Shown piece after piece: positions 55,893 to 64,000 of a DNA stretch of 64,000 bases (positions are counted from its first letter, which is position 1; each line of letters opens with the position of its first letter). Below the pieces are notes generated by a model. That model did no database searches. It was given only the letters and a program-made list of their open reading frames with translations, and was not told the DNA's origin. A program made the translations under genes and the position numbers. This DNA is from Trichodelitschia bisporula (lineage: Eukaryota; Ascomycota; Dothideomycetes; Phaeotrichales; Phaeotrichaceae), in contig ML996695.1 in assembly GCA_010356995.1 (NCBI GenBank), positions 319,061-383,060 on the forward strand. Direction: 5' to 3'.

Positions 55893-57163
55893 CTACTTGC
55901 TCGCAAACTCCGGAAGTTTAACTGTGCGTCGCTCAACTGATTTGGCCAGAACCTGCTTGAGCTTTTTACCACACGTCTTGCGGGAGTACTCCGGCCCTTG
56001 TTCCTTGTCTGGTGCATTTGCGTCTGGCTGACGGCTCTCCGCCCGGGATGGAAGAGCTTCTGTGGACTCGGGCGTAGGATCTAAGGACTTCGTATGCGGC
56101 TCAATCTCTGGCTTGGATGAGGCTTTCTTGGGGGACAGAAAAAACGCGAGGCGGCTGAGGCTCGTCCGTAGGCTGTAACCCGGACTTCCGCTCCCCTCAT
56201 CCACCTTTGGATTGCGTTCTGCATTGTCCATGCCCCCCCGAGGCAAATCGGGCGAGGCCAGGCCTGGCGCATGAACTGGCCTAGGCACGCAATGCCGAAG
56301 CTTCATGGCGGTAATTTCATCTGTCATGTCAGCGCCCTTCTCTATTAGTCAAAAGGGCCTACCAGGAGTGCGGTAATGCATGGTCAGTGTGACGTATGGC
56401 GCTTCCATGGGATCAATCAGTGAGAACTTGTAGTACTTCCTCGAATGGCCAGTTTTGGTACGACCGGCGTTGATAAGGCTGCGACATCTTAGCTCCTCAA
56501 CTTTCGTGCCTTCGTTTGTGACTTACCCGACTCCGCCGCCCGAGGTAGTTTCATCTTTGAACGCGGCAAGCTCGCGGGGAACACGACGCTTTGACTTAGA
56601 CCGGTAGATTTGAACCTCAATGATGCGGTTTGCGTCATGCTCGTAAGGCGGCATTTGAGTGGGTTCTGGTTGCTCGGCGCTGAAGCGAAAGGCCCGCTTC
56701 TGCATCGCATGCTTCGAAGCAGTATTTTCATCCGAGACCAAGCATTCAACGGACTGTTCCGGTGCTTCTGTGGGTACCAAGAGCGTGGGCGGGTGCGTCT
56801 TCGCCATCTCTGGGCCTTTGAACAGACCAAACATGACGGCTCCCTTGAACCCCTGTTCTTCTCCGCAGCACCATGTAGTAACTTCCTTACTGTCGAGGAA
56901 AAGCTTCATGACATAGAACTACAGTACGTGAGTATAAGCCCATAAGAACGAGTGCAGCTTACGATAGGCTCGGGCTCTGGATTAGGCGCCGCGTAGGAGA
57001 GCCAGAACAGGTGGTTTGGGCGAGCGGGGACGTAGACCGACACTGCCTTATCTGCAGTTTGGGCGGCAATCATCTCGGAGACGGGGGTGCTCGACACGTA
57101 TTCCTGAACTACACCCTCACCTTGGGTGACGACACTCACGGTGATGCCTTGACAGGTGGGCAT
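55893..57163 (-). CDS. DUF7918-domain protein, hypothetical
   Basis: Exons are 57163-56963, 56918-56527, 56478-56363 and 56320-55893, giving 378 residues; introns are 42-48 bp. The N-terminal 190 residues show the fungal DUF7918 pattern: GITVSVVTQGEGVVQEY, VSVYVPARPNHLFWLSY, FYVMKLFLDSKEVTTW, then RIIEVQIYRSKSKRRVP. The C-terminal part is disordered and basic with a Pro/Ser-rich linker and ends TVKLPEFASK. The family is widespread in ascomycetes, with no known function. A GAG-GTACGT donor at about 57208 and a CAG acceptor immediately before the ATG suggest a 5'-UTR intron. The upstream frame has no ATG, so 57163 is the start. Confidence 0.8.
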
Positions 57164-57608
57164 CTGGACACGTTAGCAGGCTAGAAGTCTTGAAACATGC
57201 ACACGTACCTCGATTTCGCGATTGAACCTGCTAATAATGGGTTATCAACTTATTGATTCTACAGTAGGAAGAGCGGGACAACTCGCAATCAAGAACGGAG
57301 AACTCTGGATACCGATAAAGTGATGGTGGACTATCGATGCTGCAAAAAAATAACGGGGGTGAATATTGCGAACGAAATGAACAGGGCGAACAAAATTTAT
57401 GGAGGTGGGGGATGGCAAACTTCAGAATGGAAAAAATGGGAGGGTGTGGAGCTCCGAGGAGAGCTGCGATCGGTTCGGACTTGGAAGGTCTGCCACTGAA
57501 GTTCATGAGGCAAGAGCGTTGCAATATCCGGAGAAATGTGCTTGGGACTTGATATCATACCCAATTCGCATTCAGACGACAAGCCGACGGCATCTGTCTA
57601 AATGCCCG
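57164..57608. other. Intergenic with probable 5'-UTR intron of the DUF7918 gene
   Basis: A 445-bp spacer. The 45 bp directly before the DUF7918 ATG look like an intron (GTACGT...GTCCAG). The rest contains AT-rich promoter-like DNA with no gene. Confidence 0.5.
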
Positions 57609-60600
57609 CTAGTCGAGACCCAACTTCTGCATCTCACTCAAACAGCTGCCGCAGTACCCATCCAGCCAGCTCTTCAAACTGTCCACCTCTGCTTGATCTT
57701 GCTGGCCCAGCAGACTAGCCACCTGTCTGCACCGTGTCGATTCGGCCCAGACCCAGCTCTCCCATTCCGATCTCAACATCTCCTTCTCCACTCGGTCCAC
57801 GACACGCAACGCGACCAAAAGATCGTGCCGGTAGCCACCAAGGTTCTGTCGAGACTTCTGCAAGCGGCGGAGCGTGGAAATCGTCGACGAAGCGCCGGGA
57901 GGAGGTCGGGCCACCGTGAGCGGGTATGATGCATCTGTCTGATTTACAATTTTGTGGAACGTGGCAGCACTGTCCAGCATTAGTAGATGGAGCGGGTAAA
58001 AACCAAGTACGTACCAAGCACTGTTGGCAAACCCAATTTCTTCAGGTCCATAGACGCGTGTCGCCCACTCATCGATGTCCTTTAGCCATATTGACCTACC
58101 CATCACGGCCTGCGGTCCTACTCCCAATCTGGCCAAGAATCTGCTCGCATTCCTTTCCTGCCACCAGCCCCATGAAGCCCGACCGGACAGGAAAGCATTC
58201 GCACCGAGACTGAGCCCCAAGCCCAAGACCAAGAGCCGATGCGCGCTCGCGATGGTTATCAGAGATGATATCATCTGAATGATAAGTCCGAGGAGTGCCA
58301 GAGTAACGTTCACAGTACTCCGCCGCGCAGTAATGACCGCAAGCTCAGGCAGAGACTTCCTATAGATGCTCCGCTTGCGTAGAGTGGCGCCGATTTCCGT
58401 GGAAACCTGAGAAGCCTGTTTCTGCTGCCCGATCTGTCCAAAGATTTGAACGGCTCTTCGGGAGTTGTTGTTGGTGTGGGACCCTAACTGGGATACCTGT
58501 TCGGTAAGAATGCTGACCAGCGATCTCGCATGTATGTGCAGATTGGCCAGGGCTTCGACTTCGATGAGTCCTGCAAAGGTTAGCAGCAACGTAAAGCTAG
58601 GAGAAAACTCACCTTTGCCAAAGGGCGCTTTGTTCCAATCCACCTTCGTGTATATTGCCAACCTACAGCGCGACTTGGCGACATGCGTGATGACGACCTT
58701 CGAAATGAGACTGAAGGATTCTGACGAAGGTAAAAACCATGGGGTCTTCCTGTCCGTCATGACATAGCAAAGGTGGTCGTTCAGAACATCGATGATCTGG
58801 CTGTCGACAACTTCCGACAAGGAGCCCCCGGATTGGACCTGGAATCTGAATTCTCTTCTGAGATGGCCCTGGTCTTGCTGAACCCACGGGCATTGCATCA
58901 AGTGCTCAATGCCGTCTCCACCATACAGCATTTGGAACACCGCGCTCTTGTCACCGGCTAAGACGTGAAACAGTGCTTTGGCCGTAACGTTGAAGTCCTT
59001 TTCGACTGCCGGCTTGCTCATCCCTTGGGGAACGTAGACCACAGGGTGGGGCGGGAGGCGGAACTTCGTTGCACTTCTTTGAAGGGACTGACGAGACGGG
59101 TCAGGATAGAGAGTGCCGTCGATGCGCAGACCGGCCCTCAGCTCGGTTTGGCGAGGATTGCCATCAATAGGTGTATTGACTGAAATATCTTCCCAGCTGT
59201 CCATGCTGGGTGTATCCTCCACACCACCCGTTTCCATCTTGATAAGGGCCTTGATGACTTCTTCCAAGCTAGAATCGTCGCCGGTATGACGCACGAGGTA
59301 ATTCAAACGGCGCTGAAGCAGTCTGAGAGGCTCGAGAAACGTCTTCACCGTGACTCTTGACGCGCCTTCAGGACGCAGGCCGGGCCGGAGGTGCATGAAC
59401 AAAAAGTCGCAGGTCTTGCCTGGCGCTGCAGTGACCTCAGTTATAGATGAGAGGCTCACGCTGGTAATGAGCACCAGCCCCAGGTGGTTGCTATAAAAGT
59501 AGATGTCTCTGGTTGTGACGAACACCCGGCCAGGGAATTCCTGCTGCTCGTTGGGATTCCAGGTCGCCCTGAAAACGAGGACTAGTCGCTCGGTGCGTTT
59601 GACTTCGGGGAAAAGCATCCTGAACTGCGAGTCCTGGGCTTTCAAGGCCATGGGATAGTAGTTGGGATAGTCGTCAATATTTGATGTCACCCCCAAGCGA
59701 GCCAGGTCCATGGTGAGACTGGCTGCCTTGCGGTGAGAAAGATGTCCTAGGGACAAATCCCCCGCTGCAGAGGTAATGTCAGCCGTGTCGCTGGGTCTTT
59801 CCTTTGCAGGTAACCCCTCAATACTGAGTTTCGGGCTTGCAGCTTGTGATGCTGCCTGCGAAACGTCCGCAGATCGTATCTCACCCCGTTCGCGACGGTT
59901 GACATATCCCCAGTTGGTTGTGCCCCAGATATTAGCAAGCAACGCTCCAGGCATGCCACCATCGCTGCCGGGAACGAACAGCGACAAGCCGCGTTCCGCA
60001 CCAAGGACCACGGCGGTCCTACTCAAGCTCGTGGTAGACGGCGGGAAGGCCAACGTCGAAGGCGCCAAGGTGCTAGGAGGTAGGCGGTTGCTCAAGACGG
60101 CCTTCAACTCCGCGGACGCGTTTGGGCTCGGAGCTATGACGCCCATGGGAAGGGCCGTGTGGCTGGCGGATATTAGGCCCGCGATACCGGAGGAAGGCGA
60201 TGAACTGGGGTTCGCGCCACTTGTAGTGCCCATAGTGGACTTCCGGCCGATGTCAAGCTTCTGCATCAATCTGGCTGCGGTGTCGCGACCGCCCTCTCCA
60301 TCTCGGTCGCCTGTAATGGAGCGCCTTCCTGAGACGTCAACGCTGCTGCGGGATGCAAGTCCACCGAGAGGCGACGGCTCAACCCCAAGTGTGGCCGAGC
60401 GCTCGATGGTAGTCTCGTCGCGGTCTTCGCTAGTCTTTGCGGCAAATTCAGGGGCGATTGGCGGGCTGATAGCAAAAGCGGCGTCAACCGACTTTGCGCC
60501 GGCAGCAATGGCTTCTGTACTTGCGGGGTTCTCCAGCGCCTTACGCTTCGCAACTTCGAAAGATGTGATCCACTCCATGAGATCAGACTGCGTCTCAGCC

Positions 60601-61821
60601 TGCAGTGCAATTGTCGTGCTTTTGGTCTTGACCTCGAAGCAGAAGCGGCGCTCTTCCTGGAATGCCGGACGTACCCCGCAAAGCAGTACTCCAGTTTTTT
60701 CCGACTCCTCGACGCCCGCGGGGCGGGAGCTCGGTGTTAGGTAGCCAAAAATGCCATTTTTCACATAAAACCAGCGTCGGACCCAGACAGTCCTCGTCGG
60801 TTTGCCGGTAAGGGTGCGCTGGAAAAGCCAGCCCTGTTTCTCGGCAGATTCGACTTGTGATCCCTTGAGCGGCCGCGCGGGTCCGGAAGTGCCGAGGTAG
60901 GGGACCGTTGAGACGGCGTAGTCGTCCAGCTCTCGTGACGGGCGCACGGCTTGCTGAGCGGCTTCCTCGATCTGCTTGCGGGCCAGCTGAATCTCCTGCT
61001 TGAAAATGCGCTCATTGTTCTCCATCTCAATGCTCCAACCGCGGATGCGATCAAGATCTGCAGCCCATTTCTCTAGAGTTCCCGCCAAAGCGTCGTGGGA
61101 ACCCCTCATGTCCCGCCAGCGATCCGAGAATATCTTGACCAACAGCTTATCAAGGGACGCTCGAACCTGCGGGGCCATGACACAAAAGTCCATGGAGGCT
61201 TTCAAGTACGCCTTCCTGGCCTCGTGAAGCTGAAACGCATCTTCGCGAAGTGAAGATGCTTCTTTCGCCTTGGACTGCGACGAGTAGCGGGACATGAGCC
61301 CATCAAATGTCCTCTGTGAAAGGTCCATGGTCCTCCGCAGTCCCCTCAGATTGGCGAGGTCGTTTTGTACAAAATTGCGGATAGGTTCCGCAACAGTCGT
61401 CTCGACCTTTTTCATCCACTTCATGGTAGCTGTCCAAAACTCCCTCGCGCCGTCATTGTAGCGCTTTATAGCCAACCCCGTGTAATCCTGGTCCATGAGG
61501 GTCTCCGCAACCTGGGGTGGCGGCGTCGCAAAGGAGAGGTACATATTGATGAAGCTCTCAAAGGACATGGCTTCGTTGGCCAACCGACTGGCGGCCTTCA
61601 TATAACTGTCAAGCCATCTCTCAACGGCATCGAGCTGGTCCCCGAAATGTACCGCAGTTGCGCGGAACGTAGGGCTGTCGAGGGCGGCCTCTTTGAGACC
61701 AACTGGACTATGAATTGGTTAGCTACACTATCATACAGACGCATGGAAGGCTGTACATTAAGCTCAAAGGTTTTGGCACCGGAATCAGCGCGACCGTCGG
61801 CTGAGGGGTCTCCTCCGCCAT
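57609..61821 (-). CDS. sip3: Sip3/LAM-type BAR-PH-VASt sterol-transfer protein
   Basis: Exons are 61821-61757, 61707-58613, 58570-58015 and 57969-57609, giving 1358 residues. Order: N-terminal BAR-like helices (about 25-300), a PH domain (about 319-430, KQGWLFQR to RRWFYVKNGIFGY), a GRAM-type segment (about 720-800), a VASt lipid-binding domain (about 960-1115), hydrophobic membrane segments (about 1150-1195) and a conserved C-terminal helix region. This matches yeast Sip3/Lam3 and Ysp1/Lam1, ER-anchored proteins that move sterol at ER-plasma membrane contacts. Exon 1 supplies the start and, with intron 1 removed, restores LIPVGLKEAALDSPTFR. Introns 2 (42 bp) and 3 (45 bp) are multiples of three without stops, so they look like coding DNA in an ORF scan. 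Confidence 0.9.
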
Positions 61822-62154
61822 GGTAAAGGGATTCGCGGAGTGCCGTTGAGCTGCTCACATAGCACTATTGAAGAACAACCGTACACAGATTCGGTCAACG
61901 AGAGTTGTAACGGAATAAGAACTACAAGATATGTGAGGTTGTCGAGCAGCAGCACATGTTTAAGGCAGGCAGTTGACCATCTCACGTCGCATCCGACATG
62001 ACGCCCGCAGGCGCGACCCTTGGCAGATGCGCACGGGCCGCTGATACTGGCCCAAACTCCGTGCGGCGTCCCGTCTCCGCAGAACTTTTTTTGCTTTGCG
62101 ATTTCATGATCCACCATCACCCACATCAGACTCAAAGAAAATCCAACATTCACC
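61822..62154. other. Bidirectional promoter between sip3 and kri1
   Basis: A 333-bp spacer between divergent starts (61821 minus, 62155 plus). Both genes must share regulatory DNA here. No repeat or RNA gene is seen. Confidence 0.55.
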
Positions 62155-64000
62155 ATGCCGAAATCTGTGCTCTCAGAGAAGCGCAAGCGGCTCTCTGGAT
62201 CCGGCTCTGGTCCGCTACCTAAGGTCGACAATGCCACCAGTGAACCTCCGGCGAAGAAAATGAAATCGCTGCTCGACGATAGCGCATCCGAAGACAGTGA
62301 TTCGGACAGCGGCGTAAAGCTGAACATAAACGAAGAATTTGCACGTCGCTTTGAACATAACAAGAAGCGGGCGGAGCGTCATAAATGTCAGTAGCCCATT
62401 CACGTATCGCCGTTCCCAGCTAACGGACTTATAGTGGAGGAAAAGTATGGCCCCGCAGGGAAGGACGACGATGAAAGTGAGACATCTTCCGAAGATGAGT
62501 CCGAAGACGACTATGCCGAGCTTGCGACTGGAGAGCTTGACGCCGTGATTGAGGACACTCTCAAGGCCATCCGCTCCAAAGACCCTCGAGTCTACGATGC
62601 AGATCACAAATTCTACCCTGACATTGAGCCCGAGGGCGAAACCAAGAAGGTCGAAAAGGAGAAGCCAATGTACTTGAAGGACTATCACATGAAGAACCTC
62701 CTGGAAGGCGGCGGCGAAGGAGAGGCTGCACCCCGCACATATGTGCAGGAGCAAGCGGATATCAAGCAGAGCATTGTGCAGGAGCTCAATGCTGCCGTTG
62801 ACGGGGACGACAGCGAGGAGGATAACTTCCTGGTGCGGAAGTCCAAGCCCGAGCCGCAGAGGGCGCTTCCGATCCCTGATCCGTCTCTTGCTGAACGGGA
62901 GCCCGAAACTTTCCTCTCCAACTTCATGGCCAGCCGAGCCTGGGTGCCGGGCTCATCCTCACGATTCCAAGCGCTCGAGTCCGACGACGAGGAGGAAGAG
63001 GCCCGTGCGGAAGCCTTTGAAATTGCATACAACCTGCGATTTGAAGACCCCAACCTCTCGAATCAAAAGCTCATGACCCACGCTCGTGATGCAGTGGCCA
63101 AAAACACCGTGCGCCGGGAAGAGAAGAGCTCTCGTAAGAAGGTGCGCGAGAGGGAGCAAGAGAAGAAGGAGGAGAGAAAACGGGAGAGGGAGCTAGAGAA
63201 GGCGCGACTCAAGAAATTGCGGATTGAAGAGATGGAGGAGAAAGTCAAGTTAATCAGAGAGGCTGCTGGAGCAATGGGAAAGGCTGTCAATCTCGAGGAG
63301 TGGGCAGACGTGCTCGAGCAGGATTTCGACAGTTCGCAATGGGACGAGGAGATGCAGAGGCGGTTTGGAAAGGATTACTACGACGGCGGCGAACAGGGGT
63401 CTGATTCGGAAGTGGAAGAGGCGGAAAAGAAGCACAAGAAGCCGAAGAAACCCCAGTGGGATGACGATATCGACATCAAGGATCTGGTCCCCGAATTCGC
63501 GGTGGAGGAGGCGGTCGTTCCACCGGTGCTGTCGGACGAGGATGCAGAGGAAGAAAAGGTTGCCCAGAACCACAAGAAAGCTCTGGCGGATGCTAAAAGC
63601 GCGGCCCGGCGCGATCGCCGCCTTATCGAGGCGCTAGTGGATCAGACGCTACCGCTTACTACTGCGGATGCAAGCTCTGCCTCGGTTGCTCCTTTCCGCT
63701 ACCGTGAGACATCGCCGACAACCTTCGGGCTTACAGCTGCGGACATCCTCGCCGCGGACGATGCGCAGCTCAACCAATTCGTGGGCCTCAAGAAGCTTGC
63801 CGCCTTTCGCGATCCTCAGCGCAAGTCCAAGGACAAAAAAAAGCTCGGGAAGAAAGCAAGGCTTCGTCAATGGCGAAAGGAAACATTCGGGAGGGAGGAC
63901 GGTCCGCCGCCAGAGGCAATCTTCGACCCCAACGCCCTGCAGGCTATCAATGAGTTTCCTTCTAAGAGGAAAGAGTCGAGCGCAACTGCGGGTGCACCGC
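62155..64000 (+). CDS. kri1: Ribosome biogenesis protein Kri1 (3' partial)
   Basis: Exons are 62155-62386 and 62435 to beyond 64000 (48-bp intron, GTCAGT donor), with about 599 residues visible and the frame open at the edge. The start is basic, then LNINEEFARRFEHNKKRAERHK, the Kri1 N-terminal signature. After it come an acidic stretch, YLKDYHMKNLLEGG, a long Lys/Arg/Glu coiled coil (SSRKKVREREQEKKEE), QWDEEMQRRFGKDYYDG and the C-terminal KKLAAFRDPQRKSKDKKK and ARLRQWRKETFG region. Yeast Kri1 acts with Krr1 in the nucleolus in 40S (18S rRNA) maturation. Kri1 and the nearby rRNA genes (eS7, Efg1) are not adjacent, so shared function is not evidence of clustering. Confidence 0.93.

Noticed and set aside
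59776-60744. 322-codon plus-strand ORF opposite sip3
   Set aside because: Antisense to a conserved multi-domain gene; low-complexity translation.

Overview
The window is nuclear DNA of a filamentous ascomycete (Pezizomycotina). The evidence is short GT-AG introns (38-148 bp, mostly 41-55 bp), tightly packed genes on both strands, and fungal-only families: an Stc1-domain protein, a Sip3/LAM protein, GtaA glutaminase, DUF7514, DUF7918, PXB/DUF3818 and a SAM-RA Ste11 kinase. The class cannot be fixed from sequence alone. I resolved exon structures by hand from splice signals and reading-frame continuity. They are predictions, not transcript data.

Left arm (1-34.3 kb). In order: an Ark1/Prk1-type kinase (5' cut by the window edge), ribosomal protein eS7, Efg1 (rRNA processing), the SEA/GATOR2 subunit Sea4/Mio, an LEA-like repeat protein, a protein with three H-type lectin domains, a small acidic protein, a zinc alcohol dehydrogenase, an immunity-related-GTPase-like (IRG) protein, an ICMT/DUF1295-type membrane protein and the Ste11 MAPKKK. 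A low-complexity stretch with an assembly gap (21.3 kb) follows. Next come a DUF7514 protein with a long Arg-Asp repeat, an Stc1-domain protein, a membrane-anchored phospholipase D with two HKD motifs, a cellulose-synthase-like GT2 enzyme and a GFA-domain gene whose 5' part is missing.

Central desert (34.3-45.8 kb). About 11.5 kb without a convincing gene, filled with small non-autonomous DNA transposons. I could delimit a GC-rich hAT-like element with 8-bp duplications (40782-41228) and a Mutator-like element with perfect 9-bp duplications and another MITE nested inside (44219-44897). There is also a family of fold-back elements with arrays of CCCAGGTAC in their arms, a larger inverted-repeat element that contains one of them, and a second fold-back family. 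The truncated GFA gene sits exactly at the left edge.

Right arm (45.8-64 kb). In order: a secreted alpha/beta hydrolase, an enoyl-CoA hydratase with a possible peroxisomal signal, and a small four-exon secreted protein resembling beta/gamma-crystallins, whose exons are too short for ORF-based detection. Then come a PXB-DUF3818 protein lacking a PX domain, secreted glutaminase GtaA, a DUF7918 protein, a Sip3/LAM-type BAR-PH-VASt sterol-transfer protein, and the ribosome-biogenesis factor Kri1 (3' cut by the window edge).

The genes do not form one pathway. Three are nucleolar or ribosomal (eS7, Efg1, Kri1), two are signalling or nutrient-sensing (Ste11, Sea4), and several are secreted or stress-related. 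CRE palindromes lie about 135-140 bp upstream of the lectin and phospholipase D starts.
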